The position numbers were made by a program, and so were the translations under genes. The notes below the pieces were generated by a model. That model did no database searches. It had not been told where the DNA came from and worked only from the letters and a program-made list of their open reading frames with translations. A stretch of DNA of 64,000 nucleotides. Source: GWE2-40-63 sp050179685. Its GTDB lineage: Bacteria > Bacteroidota > Bacteroidia > Bacteroidales > SZUA-534. Each line of letters starts with the position of its first letter. The stretch's first letter is position 1. Positions 16,621-25,428 of this stretch are shown here, in pieces. The DNA lies in assembly GCA_050179685.1 (NCBI GenBank), contig JBFXEW010000001.1, positions 310,001-374,000 of the forward strand, read 5' to 3'.

Positions 16621-17480
16621 ATGACTGGTTTAACCTTTCGAGCAAATAAAAAGTCTTGTTCAATTATTTTTATATCCTTTACGTCAATATATTCCGGATG
16701 TTTTTTCCCATCAATCCATTTAATATATCTTAAATTATTATTTGTTGTCTTTTGCTTTAGTATACTGTTGTTTAAAACAATACTCTGAAAAAACATCTCC
16801 TCTGGGTGCAATGCTCGTTTATGATACTTAATGTATTTTGGATGTTTAACCAAAAACCTAAATATATGTTCCACAGCCTCTCGTGATATGTTCCACCATT
16901 GTGATGAATAATAGGGCTGCAAGTTATATGGAAACGTTCGGGTCGTTTTTCCAAAATTCCAAACCCAAAGACCAAAATTAAGTATTTTTCCCTTTACCGA
17001 TAAATCCCTTGCATGACCTTTCCAGGGAAATAGTGTTTCATTCTTACCATTAACAATAAACGAATAATTATTCGTGCGATTAAGTCCCTTTAAGCCCAAA
17101 CGATCCGTTGGTATTGCTTCATATTCGATAAAATTTGTGTTGCTGTTTTGCTCAAAAAAATAAAGTATTTCACCTATTGGCTTTAATGGGTAATCTTGCC
17201 CACCAAGTAAAACAAAATAGTTATATTCTCTCTGAAAAGCCTCCTGTAATAGAAGTAGCGTAGCATCAATATATCTATAGCTTGAATATACAATGTTAAT
17301 CTTTTGAATTAAAAAGTCTGGATTAACCCCTTCTTTTAAAAATGCCTTTTTAAAAGAAGCTAAATTTGATTTTTTATCAATATGAACAAAAACACCACTT
17401 TTTTCAGTCTTTATTAACCGAATTAACTTACCAAGTTGCCGGGGTTCCTTATGTGCTAAAATAATAAAGGCTGTTTTCAT
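16617..17480 (-). CDS. GT14 (core-2/I-branching-like) glycosyltransferase
   Basis: 287 residues. Motifs typical of bacterial GT14: AFIILAHKEP at the start, VFVHIDKKS, YSSYRYIDATLLLL, FVLLGGQDYPLK, TNFIEYE, QPYYSSQWWNISREAVEHI and LHPEEMFFQSI. Family members transfer N-acetylglucosamine or other sugars without needing a DxD metal motif. The start overlaps the end of the epimerase gene by 4 bp. Two truncated relatives of this family lie close by, at 18572-18664 and 20033-20329. Confidence 0.8.
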   Translation of the reverse strand: MKTAFIILAHKEPRQLGKLIRLIKTEKSGVFVHIDKKSNLASFKKAFLKEGVNPDFLIQKINIVYSSYRYIDATLLLLQEAFQREYNYFVLLGGQDYPLKPIGEILYFFEQNSNTNFIEYEAIPTDRLGLKGLNRTNNYSFIVNGKNETLFPWKGHARDLSVKGKILNFGLWVWNFGKTTRTFPYNLQPYYSSQWWNISREAVEHIFRFLVKHPKYIKYHKRALHPEEMFFQSIVLNNSILKQKTTNNNLRYIKWIDGKKHPEYIDVKDIKIIEQDFLFARKVKPVI

Positions 17481-18439
17481 AATGATTGGCTCATATACCA
17501 GGTTACAAAGGTTTCAATTCCCTTTTCCAACTTTGTAATTGGTTGATATTTTAAAACCCTTTTTGCTTTTGAAATGTCTGCATAAGTGCTTTTAACATCT
17601 CCAATTGGTAGGGGTAAAACTCTTTTGTTAGCTTTTTTATTTAAAACATTCTCAATGGTTTCAATTAGTTTGCTAAGTTTTTCCGGTGACGAGTTTCCAA
17701 GATTAAAGATATCTAAAACAGGGGTTTTTGAAGCTCTTAAATATTCAGCAGCCTTAATTATCCCATCCACTATATCATCAATGTAGGTATAATCACGTTC
17801 AGTTGAGCCATCACCATAAATTGAGATTTCCTTGTCGTGAACAATGGAATCAACAAATTTATAAATAGCCAAATCTGGACGCTGTGACGGGCCATAAACT
17901 GTAAAAAAACGTAAAATAACAACCGAAAATTTATATAAGGTATGATACATTCTAACCAAATCTTCACCTGTCTTTTTTGTTATAGCGTATGTCGAAATTA
18001 TAGATTTTAAGTCATCTTTTTCATTAAATGGTACCTTGGTATTCTCTCCATAAACAGAAGAGGAAGAAGCAAAAATTAATTTTTTCACTCCATATTTATT
18101 CATGTAATTCAATAAATTTATTGTTCCGTTAATATTTACATCAATATATTCCGATGGGTTTTGCATCGAAGGTCGAACACCGGCCTTGGCCGCAAGGTGT
18201 ATTACTAAATCGATGGAGTTTGTATTAAAAACTTGTTCCATTTGGTAATTGTCTCGAATATCTACTTCAAATAGTTGAAAATTAGAATCACCCTTTGACC
18301 AAAGCAAATTGTTTAGTTTGACTTGTCTTGGATAAAAATCATCGAAATTATCAACCGCTAAAACCTGATGTTGGTCTGTAATTATTTTACACAATTGTGA
18401 ACCTATAAATCCGGCACCACCTGTAATTAATATCTTCAT
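17477..18439 (-). CDS. NAD-dependent sugar epimerase (UDP-glucuronate 4-epimerase-like)
   Basis: 320 residues, full length for the extended short-chain dehydrogenase family. The Rossmann motif GGAGFIG is at 7-13, the catalytic pair Y151xxxK155 (YAITK) is present with an upstream SSSSVYG serine, and a TVYGPSQRPDLAIYKF block is typical of UDP-glucuronate or UDP-galactose 4-epimerases. It would supply an activated sugar for the glycosyltransferases of this cluster. It overlaps the downstream GT14 gene by 4 bp. The fold and chemistry are secure; the exact substrate is not. Confidence 0.8.
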   Translation of the reverse strand: MKILITGGAGFIGSQLCKIITDQHQVLAVDNFDDFYPRQVKLNNLLWSKGDSNFQLFEVDIRDNYQMEQVFNTNSIDLVIHLAAKAGVRPSMQNPSEYIDVNINGTINLLNYMNKYGVKKLIFASSSSVYGENTKVPFNEKDDLKSIISTYAITKKTGEDLVRMYHTLYKFSVVILRFFTVYGPSQRPDLAIYKFVDSIVHDKEISIYGDGSTERDYTYIDDIVDGIIKAAEYLRASKTPVLDIFNLGNSSPEKLSKLIETIENVLNKKANKRVLPLPIGDVKSTYADISKAKRVLKYQPITKLEKGIETFVTWYMSQSL

Positions 18440-18571
18440 AATCCTAAAACCTTCTTATTAAGTTATAAGGTTGTAATTAACTTCATTTTCCAATGCATTC
18501 CTAACACAATGCGGTTTTCAAAAGCGACTATTAAGTCTTATTATACTATAAAAAAGTCCATTTTAACATCT

Positions 18572-18664
18572 TTAAAAATGAAAATCCAGATTATTTTGTC
18601 GCGAAACCAGACAAAACACTTGTTCCGGATTTTTATGTGCTAATATAATGTAGGCCAAGTGCAT
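18572..18664 (-). pseudogene. GT14 glycosyltransferase 5' remnant (copy 1)
   Basis: Reading leftwards from an ATG at 18664 gives 30 codons: MHLAYIILAHKNPEQ, a few more residues (VFCLVSR), then unrelated sequence and a stop at 18572-18574. The first 15 residues are the same as those of the fragment at 20329 except for E/D, and match the GT14 N-terminus. Only the extreme 5' end of the gene survives, 42 bp from the end of the DUF4143 ATPase. Confidence 0.65.
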
Positions 18665-18706
18665 TCTCGATCAATTGTAAATATTTTTATAACAAGGAGT
18701 CCTGCT

Positions 18707-19948
18707 TCATTGCTCGTTGATTTTATAAAAGGGTAAAAAACGAATATTGGTTTCATCTATTTTAAGTTCTGACTCAAAATTCCGATTAATAATCCAGGCC
18801 TCGGCGGGTTTATATTTTGCTATAAAACTACGGAACGATCGAGAAATAGTTTGGGTATTTAATTCGCTGTATTTTACCTCAATGGGTAATATCGCTGATG
18901 GCCGTTTTACAACAAAGTCAACTTCGGCTTTGTCGGTGGTGCGCCAATAATGCAGGGTGGTATGGCTCTGATTGAACTTAGTTTTCAAAAGGTTGAACAC
19001 AAAGTTCTGGAATACAAAACCCAACTGATTGGGCAACGAAAGGGTGCCCATTTGGCCCAGAGCAAAGTTACGTAAACCAATATCGGAAAAATAGTAGGTA
19101 GGGGATTTGGTAAGTTCTTTTAAGGGGTTGGTAAAATAGGGTGAAACATAATTTATGCAAAAGGTTTTTTCGGCATAATACAAATACCGCTTAAGGGTAG
19201 GCAATGCCGAACCACAGTGGCTTGCCAGTTCGCTGTGGTTTATTATGTTTCCGGTTTGTGATGCCAACAGCCTTATTAACAAGTGAAAAACCTCGGGGCG
19301 CTCAATCTTTAAGAGGTAAACCAAATCTTTTTCGACATAACTACTGAAAATTTCATCCATTAATTTCAGTTTTTCCGAAAGCGTTGTTTCGGTCACAATT
19401 CGGGGATAACCCCCGTAGTTCAGATATTCGAGCAACAATTCCTGAGTTTGCTGTTTTTCTAACTCATAAAACAGAGGTAAATTATTAATATACTTGTAGT
19501 TGGTTTTATAATTGGTAAACTCGGTAAAGGTAACGGGCTCCATTTCGAATAGTCGCTTACGCCCGGCCAGCGATTCCTTAATTTTCTCTTTTAATTCCAA
19601 ACTCCCCGAACCAGTAATCACAAATTTGTAATTAAGATTCCGGTCGTAAAGTCCTTTTAAAAATAACCCGGCATTATCGAGACGCTGAATTTCATCGATA
19701 AAAACATAGCCGGAAGAACCGATTTCGAGGGCTATTTTTTTTAACAAGGTTTCTTGTGAAACAAAATATACAGAATGCGCATCTATATCGAGGTTTAAAA
19801 AAAGCACCATTTGTTGTTGTGCCCGCAGCTCCTCTATTATTTCGCGCAACATAGTGGTTTTACCCACTTGCCGCGCCCCCGAAATTATGGTAATCTCTTT
19901 TTTACCAAGGTGCTCTATAATCTCATTTTTTAGCGTGCGTTGTATCAC
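18707..19948 (-). CDS. AAA ATPase with DUF4143 domain (COG1373), copy 2
   Basis: 413 residues. Walker A GARQVGKTT (24-32), Walker B YVFIDEIQ (81-88), TGSGSLELK sensor region, then the DUF4143 domain ending in HYWRTTDKAEVDFVVKR...ILPIEVKYS, a PD-(D/E)xK-like core (E-VDF...EVK). It is only distantly similar to copy 1 at 13720-14928. It is flanked on both sides by remnants of GT14 genes and preceded by three direct repeats, so it probably entered the polysaccharide cluster as an insertion. Role of the family is unknown; nucleotide-dependent nuclease or defence functions are possible. Confidence 0.8.
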   Translation of the reverse strand: MIQRTLKNEIIEHLGKKEITIISGARQVGKTTMLREIIEELRAQQQMVLFLNLDIDAHSVYFVSQETLLKKIALEIGSSGYVFIDEIQRLDNAGLFLKGLYDRNLNYKFVITGSGSLELKEKIKESLAGRKRLFEMEPVTFTEFTNYKTNYKYINNLPLFYELEKQQTQELLLEYLNYGGYPRIVTETTLSEKLKLMDEIFSSYVEKDLVYLLKIERPEVFHLLIRLLASQTGNIINHSELASHCGSALPTLKRYLYYAEKTFCINYVSPYFTNPLKELTKSPTYYFSDIGLRNFALGQMGTLSLPNQLGFVFQNFVFNLLKTKFNQSHTTLHYWRTTDKAEVDFVVKRPSAILPIEVKYSELNTQTISRSFRSFIAKYKPAEAWIINRNFESELKIDETNIRFLPFYKINEQ

Positions 19949-19959
19949 TACTATTCAAA

Positions 19960-20035
19960 TTATCTGGTTAATAGATAACAAATGTAATAAATTATCGGGT
20001 TATATCAAGCATTCATATAATATATTATCGGGTTA
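19960..20035. repeat. Three iteron-like direct repeats upstream of the DUF4143 gene
   Basis: TTATCTGGTTA (19960-19970), TTATCGGGTTA (19992-20002) and TTATCGGGTTA (20025-20035) lie 12-87 bp upstream of the minus-strand ATPase start. Spacings are 32 and 33 bp, about three helical turns, so all three present the same face. They look like binding sites for a regulator, possibly the ATPase itself. Confidence 0.6.
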
Positions 20036-20329
20036 AAAAGAACGTGGGCGTGGCGATGTGTGGGTAAAAACCATATCCGAAGCTATTAACTCCTTTAAAT
20101 AGTTTATTGACGCTTTAACAATTCCCAGATTACCCCTACAACCGTTTTCCCGTCTGGTAATAAATTTTATATTGAACCCTGAATTTTCAAAAACAATTTG
20201 AAAGGGCTTTATATCAACTTTTTTTTCAATATGAGTAAAAAAATAATCATCGGGGTGGTGCAAGCGTGAAACCAACCGGTGCAGTTGGTCGGGGTTTTTA
20301 TGAGCTAATATAATATAGGCCAAATGCAT
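20033..20329 (-). pseudogene. Truncated GT14 glycosyltransferase (copy 2)
   Basis: 98 residues beginning MHLAYIILAHKNPDQ, then YFFTHIEKKVD and GNLGIVKASINYLKEL: the N-terminal third of a GT14 enzyme. Similarity stops around residue 82, just before the expected GQDYP motif, and the last residues (HTSPRPRSF) come from unrelated sequence that runs into the iteron-like repeats. Intact family members have about 290 residues, so this is a broken gene. It shares one base with the upstream acyltransferase stop and would still be translated. Confidence 0.75.
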
Positions 20330-20982
20330 TATTCAAAAAACTTTCTATTTGCTTTAATTCGCGCCATATTCCAATCCCACCATTTTAGTTGTTCTATTTC
20401 GTCAATACGCTCCTTGCTAAAACGGTATTTAATAATTTTAGCCGGGTTTCCCCCCATTATGGCAAATGGAGGAACATCTTTAGTAATCACGGATCCGGCA
20501 CCTATAACTGCCCCATTACCGATAGTAACTCCCGATAAAACAGTAACATTTACTCCTATCCAAACATCATGTCCAACTACCACACTACCTTTCGTTTTAA
20601 TTTCCTTTTTAATGTCATCTCTAAAAACATTTCTGCCAATATAATAGGTAGTAAGCTTATTGTAATCGTGGTAATACTCCTGAATAGTCAGGTTTCGTGC
20701 GATAGAACAAAAATTTCCAATTTTGATCGGGTTTATACCAGACAACAGGTGAATTCCTGGCCCCCACAATGAAGAATAGCGTCCAATTTCAACATTTCCA
20801 CTAATTTCTGTTTTATATAGCTTTACTCCCTCAGCAATAATTATAGCCCCATACAACTTACTATTTTTTATAAAAGCACTTGGGTGAATTTGTGCCTTTT
20901 CATCAATGCGGTTAAACGATTCTGTCCAGCGAATGGCTGTATCAGTAATTTTTCGTTTTATTCTTTTTAACAGAAAACTCAT
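20329..20982 (-). CDS. CatB-like hexapeptide acyltransferase
   Basis: 217 residues. Left-handed beta-helix repeats begin near residue 30 (IHPSAFI, IAEGVKL, ISGNVEIGRYSSL) and continue through IKIGNFCSIA. The C-terminal VVGHDVWIGVNVTVLSGVTIG...GGNPAKIIKYRF and the DEIEQLKWWDW tail are typical of the CatB/xenobiotic acetyltransferase group, here most likely modifying a polysaccharide sugar with acetyl-CoA. The 4 bp overlap with the upstream GT4 gene shows operon membership. Confidence 0.8.
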   Translation of the reverse strand: MSFLLKRIKRKITDTAIRWTESFNRIDEKAQIHPSAFIKNSKLYGAIIIAEGVKLYKTEISGNVEIGRYSSLWGPGIHLLSGINPIKIGNFCSIARNLTIQEYYHDYNKLTTYYIGRNVFRDDIKKEIKTKGSVVVGHDVWIGVNVTVLSGVTIGNGAVIGAGSVITKDVPPFAIMGGNPAKIIKYRFSKERIDEIEQLKWWDWNMARIKANRKFFE

Positions 20983-22202
20983 AGTAAGTTAGATATCTCT
21001 TTAGCAAAATTAGCATAATTTGTTTCGGCATTAAAGTGTGTTCTATAGAAATCGACAATCTCAGAACGATTAAATGGATTTGCTGTAATAACATTTACTA
21101 TTTTATCTGCAATGTTTTCTATCGACTCATCAGGTTCGAGAAGTATCCCCGATTTCTCCGTAACAATTTCAGGAACTCCGTTAACTCCAGTTGCTATTAT
21201 AGGTATTCCATAACTAATGGCCTCCATCATGCTTACCGGCAAGCCTTCAGAGCTGCTTAATGAAAGAAACAAAGCAATTTCATTATCACGATAAAAATCA
21301 TGTATCTCTTTATTGGTGAGCTGTCCCATTAAAGTAACTTGAATATGTGGGGGTAATTCTTTAATTTTTTGTTGCGCCAAATCAAATTCCGGGCCATCGC
21401 CAAAATGCACCCATTTAAGCGGAACAGTAACATTTTTTAGTATCTCCGGTATCATACTAATGCGTTTAAAAGGTTCCATTCGGGCACATGAAACCAGCAG
21501 TGGAATTTCAGGATTAGTCTTTTTTGTAGCCTCCGCCGGTGGATTTACACCAAGATAGGAAAGAGCCAGTTTGCCATGGTATTTTTTGGGCAACTTATTC
21601 TCCAAATAACGCTTTCCGTGCCTGCTGATGCAATAAACTGCATCAACCGCTTTGTATTTTGTTAACCTGTAAGGGACATGATTACCCATATTTCGGTCGT
21701 CATATAAATCGAACCTATGGGTTCTGGTAATAATTCTTAATTGTTGGTTTTGTTTTTTTAACAGGCTTAAAGCCAGCAATGCCGTATCGGACCAGTAAGT
21801 ATAACAAAGCATGTTTTTTTGCAAATTAATGTCCATCCACTGTTTTAGTTGAGTTGCTGCTTTTTTGGCATCTATCCATGTATATAAAAAATGCTTTAAA
21901 TGGAGAAAATACCGGTAACCGCCTTTTGTTTGCCCGGCTTCTTTTAAAACAGCAAAAAATGCACTTAGGATTAACAAAACAGCTTGTTTCCTTAATACAA
22001 ACGGGGGGTAGATTAAATCATTCTGAACAGTAACGTTTTTTGGCAAAAACCTTACTTTTTTAGTTTTAATTCGAGGAAATACATATACATGGTTAAAGTG
22101 CTTTGCCAAATAACCAATTTCAACCTCCAAAAAAGGTTCCCCTTTTTTACCATAAGGGAATTCACCGGTAAATAGCAGTACTATTTTATTGTTTTTGTCC
22201 AA
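20979..22202 (-). CDS. Glycosyltransferase family 4
   Basis: About 407 residues from a TTG start at 22202, giving DKNNKIVLLFTGEFPYGKKGEP, the expected first beta strand of a GT-B enzyme. An ATG at 22262 is in frame but would overlap the preceding gene by 77 bp and adds unrelated residues. The C-terminal domain has LVSCARMEPFKR, EGLPVSMMEAISYGIPIIATGVNGVPEIV (the EX7E motif of GT4) and GILLEPDE. It is a retaining transferase acting at the inner membrane on the surface glycan. It overlaps the downstream acyltransferase by 4 bp. Donor sugar unknown. Confidence 0.8.
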   Translation of the reverse strand: MDKNNKIVLLFTGEFPYGKKGEPFLEVEIGYLAKHFNHVYVFPRIKTKKVRFLPKNVTVQNDLIYPPFVLRKQAVLLILSAFFAVLKEAGQTKGGYRYFLHLKHFLYTWIDAKKAATQLKQWMDINLQKNMLCYTYWSDTALLALSLLKKQNQQLRIITRTHRFDLYDDRNMGNHVPYRLTKYKAVDAVYCISRHGKRYLENKLPKKYHGKLALSYLGVNPPAEATKKTNPEIPLLVSCARMEPFKRISMIPEILKNVTVPLKWVHFGDGPEFDLAQQKIKELPPHIQVTLMGQLTNKEIHDFYRDNEIALFLSLSSSEGLPVSMMEAISYGIPIIATGVNGVPEIVTEKSGILLEPDESIENIADKIVNVITANPFNRSEIVDFYRTHFNAETNYANFAKEISNLL

Positions 22203-22905
22203 GGCGCCTGATTTTATATTTAACCTTATCCCAAAATGTAATTTTTTGTTTAATGTCCACAAAATCGTTTAAAATGTGCAAAGGTTTACATACAATATAT
22301 TGATAGTCATAAGGTTTTGTGAATACGCTATAATTTTTAAGTTCCTGAATAAAAAAACCGCTTTGGGTTAAATTATCCGATAGCAGAGAAAGGTGAACCG
22401 GTTGATCGATAATTTGTAGTAACTCGGGCCTGTTTTTATGCAACCAATCCTGATAAAAGGGAAATGGGATATGAATAAACATAAACCCATCGAGTTTTAA
22501 CACCTTCCGTAATTTATCGAAAAGTATGGGGTGTTTTTCTAAGGGAATGTGTTCAATTACATCAGGCAGTACTATTACATCGAAAGCTCCCTCAATATTG
22601 TATTCGGTTAGGTCGGCACAAATAAATTGAACATTCTTATGTTTTGAATACTTCTTTTGAGCTATTTCAATACTTTTTTCACTTAAATCATACGAAATTA
22701 ATGCGCCCGTTGGGGATAAGTATTTTAAAATTAATCCCGATTGGGTACCAATACCACAGCCAATTTCCAAAACTTTATGATGCTTCAGTAATCCTGCATC
22801 GATTAGTTTTTGCATAATTGAATGGTGACGGGCATTTACACCTATCCTTTGCTGGCGTTCAACATACTTATTATAGTAATCCCTTACACCTTTATTTTTG
22901 ATCAT
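22186..22905 (-). CDS. Class I SAM-dependent methyltransferase
   Basis: 239 residues. Motif I is VLEIGCGIG (45-53), followed by an acidic strand (ISYDLSEKSIEIA) and DVIVLPDVIEHIP, typical of Methyltransf_11/23 enzymes. Within this cluster it probably methylates a sugar hydroxyl or the end of the glycan chain, but O-methyl capping is only inferred from position. It overlaps the upstream GT-A gene by 14 bp. Confidence 0.8.
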   Translation of the reverse strand: MIKNKGVRDYYNKYVERQQRIGVNARHHSIMQKLIDAGLLKHHKVLEIGCGIGTQSGLILKYLSPTGALISYDLSEKSIEIAQKKYSKHKNVQFICADLTEYNIEGAFDVIVLPDVIEHIPLEKHPILFDKLRKVLKLDGFMFIHIPFPFYQDWLHKNRPELLQIIDQPVHLSLLSDNLTQSGFFIQELKNYSVFTKPYDYQYIVCKPLHILNDFVDIKQKITFWDKVKYKIRRLGQKQ

Positions 22906-23929
22906 AAATTAATTTTTTTGAAAAAAAAGAATAAATTCTTGTCGTATAGGACTTAATTCTCACAGTAAAGAAGTCAATTAAATTCCTATACAAAGGATAA
23001 TAAAAAAATGTTATTGATATTATTCTTAATCTACAGCGAAAGCTATTACAGAATCCCAAATGAAGAAAATAATATTCTGCTAATGCTTTTCGTCTTTTAA
23101 TCCCTTTTAGTAGCGGATACCTTCGATTTTGCTTTTTTTGTAAAAATTTCGCAGCTGTATCGTTATAATTCTTATCAAACCCATTAAAAAAATATGGGGA
23201 CAAGGTCTTTACGGGATAATGTTCTAATTTTTTATGGAACAATTCACCCTCATCTTTAATAAACCGATCATCCACATCTCTTTTTTGAGGTTGTGTTACA
23301 TGGGGGGCAGGATGGATAAGGGTCATCTTTTGGGTTTCTTCAATTAACAAAAAAGGGGCAGGTTGCAATCCTGCATTGTAAAAACGATAAGTATGTTCTG
23401 TATGTCCGTATCGTTTATGTTTTGCAAAAACAGTGTGCCAACCACCTGCCTGAATAAGACCCGCTTTTGTAAAAAAGTTAAAAGTGCCGCCTCCAAACTC
23501 TGCTTTTATAATTTTCTTATTATTTACTGTATGAAACGACCCAATAATATGCTGAATACCTGATGATATAAAATGTGGGTAGCCTGTTTCCTTTGAAACA
23601 TCAATGTGTAAAGCAAAAATTGAAGAATCGAGCAACTCAATGTCGTCTTCAATAAAAAAATAGTAATTGTAATTGGGAAATTTAGTTATAACCCTGTTTT
23701 TCGACAAGCCAACCCCCTCTCTTTCTTCAGAATACAAAAGAGGTATTTCATACGCATTGCAAAATTGAATATAATCTTCATTATTTCCATCTAATGCAAG
23801 CAAAAAGTCAAAACCCTCATTTTTATTGCAAAAATTTATATAATCCCAAATATATTTTTTTACATCACTCAGCCGATTACAACTGGTTATGCACACGAGT
23901 GATTTCTGATTGGTTTTACTATTTTCCAT
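22892..23929 (-). CDS. GT-A fold glycosyltransferase (paralogue B)
   Basis: 345 residues, paralogue of 15097-16038. It shares SLVCITSCNRL, LLALDGNNEDY, EREGVGLSKNRV, NYYFFIEDDIE, FFTKAGLIQAGGWHT, HKRYGHTEH and FFNGFD. The EDD near residue 115 is the probable metal site. A C-terminal extension is basic and aromatic, possibly membrane-associated. Overlaps the flippase gene by 11 bp at its start and the methyltransferase gene by 14 bp at its end. It probably adds a related sugar to that added by paralogue A. Confidence 0.75.
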   Translation of the reverse strand: MENSKTNQKSLVCITSCNRLSDVKKYIWDYINFCNKNEGFDFLLALDGNNEDYIQFCNAYEIPLLYSEEREGVGLSKNRVITKFPNYNYYFFIEDDIELLDSSIFALHIDVSKETGYPHFISSGIQHIIGSFHTVNNKKIIKAEFGGGTFNFFTKAGLIQAGGWHTVFAKHKRYGHTEHTYRFYNAGLQPAPFLLIEETQKMTLIHPAPHVTQPQKRDVDDRFIKDEGELFHKKLEHYPVKTLSPYFFNGFDKNYNDTAAKFLQKKQNRRYPLLKGIKRRKALAEYYFLHLGFCNSFRCRLRIISITFFYYPLYRNLIDFFTVRIKSYTTRIYSFFSKKLIYDQK

Positions 23930-25412
23930 AATTCCTAAAATACCACCTCAACAATGGTAATTTTTTAATTGCTTGAATTTGGTTGGCAAAATCAAAAAAG
24001 GCTTCAATTTTAAAAGCCATGTTCAGAGCTAAATAGGTAAATGCACCCAAGAAAGCTAATAATAATAGCTGCGCAATTTGGGGTAAGGCTATTAAAAGCG
24101 GTAAAAAGCTAAAACCTTTTACCACAAGAGCCATAAACACAGATGTCAAAAATACAGGTGCAAGGTTGAGTAAGAAAACGTTGGCTGGTAATTTGAATAG
24201 ATGAAACAGAATTCCTAATGCAACACTACCTACAATTAGTGTAAAAATAAAATAAAACCAAACCACACCTAATAAACCACTAAAAATATAACCAAAATAA
24301 AAAACAGCGATTAAAATTGGTGTAGTAATAATATCTAAATAAAGTTGTATTTGCGGTTTACCCAGGGCATAATAACCTGTCCCCACGAAAGTAATCAAAC
24401 TTTGAAAAGCACCTACAAAAACCAAAACCTTTAATAATGGAATAGTTCCTCCCCAATTTATCCCATATACTCCGAGAATAAAAGGCTCGGCCACTGACCA
24501 TAATCCAAACATTATAGGAAAACTAATAAATGCAACAATTCGCGTGCTGCGTAAAAAGAGCATTTGTAATCTTTCCCGGTCTTTTTGTGCCTCGGACATA
24601 GCCGGAAACATAACCTGTTTAAATGAATTGGATATGTTATTTAATGGAAGCAACATAATTTGATAGGCTTTATTATACAAACCCAAACTTGCATCACCAG
24701 CCAATTTCCCAATCATAAATGTATCCACATTTCGGGAAATATAACCTAAAGGGGTTTGCAAAAAGACAAAAATGCCAAATTTGAATAATTTCTTGAAAGA
24801 AGTTTTTGAAAAAACAAGTACCGGTTTCCAGTTTGAACTGATCCATAAAGCAATGGCTTTACTAAGGTTTTGCATAATGCCTCCCCACACAAGGGATATT
24901 ACACCAAAATCCATAATAGCCATTGGAATGGCAACTACGTACATAATTAAATTAGAACTGAGATTAATTATTGCCAGTTTTTTAAACGCAAACTGCTTGG
25001 TTAAAATAGTACCTTGTACGCTACTCAAGGCATTGAACAAAAAATTGAAGGCTAAATATTTGGTCAATCCATCTAATGTGCCATTATCATAAATACGAGC
25101 TACTACTTCGGAGCCGAAAAAAAAGAGCCCAAATAGTATAATACCAGTGCCTGTATTAAACCAAAATACCGTAGAATAATCGGTAGTATCAACCTTTTGA
25201 TTTTGAATGAGAGCCTGATTAAACCCGAACTGTTGTAAAAATCCAGCAAAACCTATGAAGACCATCACCATGGCCATCATTCCGAAATCTTCGGGCATTA
25301 ACAGCCTTGCCAGAACAATGCCCAGCAAAAAACCAATAATTTGATTGCCGCCGTTTTGCACAAAACTCCAGATACCACCAGAGCGTATTTTATCGTTTGA
25401 AGTATATGCCAT
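23919..25412 (-). CDS. Wzx-type polysaccharide flippase (MOP/PST family)
   Basis: 497 residues with about 12-14 hydrophobic segments. The N-terminus SGGIWSFVQNGGNQIIGFLLGIVLARLL followed by MPEDFGMMAM is the classic opening of Wzx/TuaB-like lipopolysaccharide biosynthesis exporters; SLGLYNKAYQIMLLP in the middle is also conserved. It would flip undecaprenyl-linked glycan repeat units across the inner membrane, the transport step of this cluster. No Wzz chain-length regulator is visible; a polymerase may be the membrane protein at 8630-9964, but this is speculative. Confidence 0.85.
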   Translation of the reverse strand: MAYTSNDKIRSGGIWSFVQNGGNQIIGFLLGIVLARLLMPEDFGMMAMVMVFIGFAGFLQQFGFNQALIQNQKVDTTDYSTVFWFNTGTGIILFGLFFFGSEVVARIYDNGTLDGLTKYLAFNFLFNALSSVQGTILTKQFAFKKLAIINLSSNLIMYVVAIPMAIMDFGVISLVWGGIMQNLSKAIALWISSNWKPVLVFSKTSFKKLFKFGIFVFLQTPLGYISRNVDTFMIGKLAGDASLGLYNKAYQIMLLPLNNISNSFKQVMFPAMSEAQKDRERLQMLFLRSTRIVAFISFPIMFGLWSVAEPFILGVYGINWGGTIPLLKVLVFVGAFQSLITFVGTGYYALGKPQIQLYLDIITTPILIAVFYFGYIFSGLLGVVWFYFIFTLIVGSVALGILFHLFKLPANVFLLNLAPVFLTSVFMALVVKGFSFLPLLIALPQIAQLLLLAFLGAFTYLALNMAFKIEAFFDFANQIQAIKKLPLLRWYFRNYGK

Positions 25413-25428
25413 TTGTAAAAACTGGTAT

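Noticed and set aside
22203..22262. ATG start of the GT4 gene at 22262
   Set aside because: Would overlap the preceding methyltransferase gene by 77 bp and add residues unlike GT4 N-termini; the TTG at 22202 fits better.
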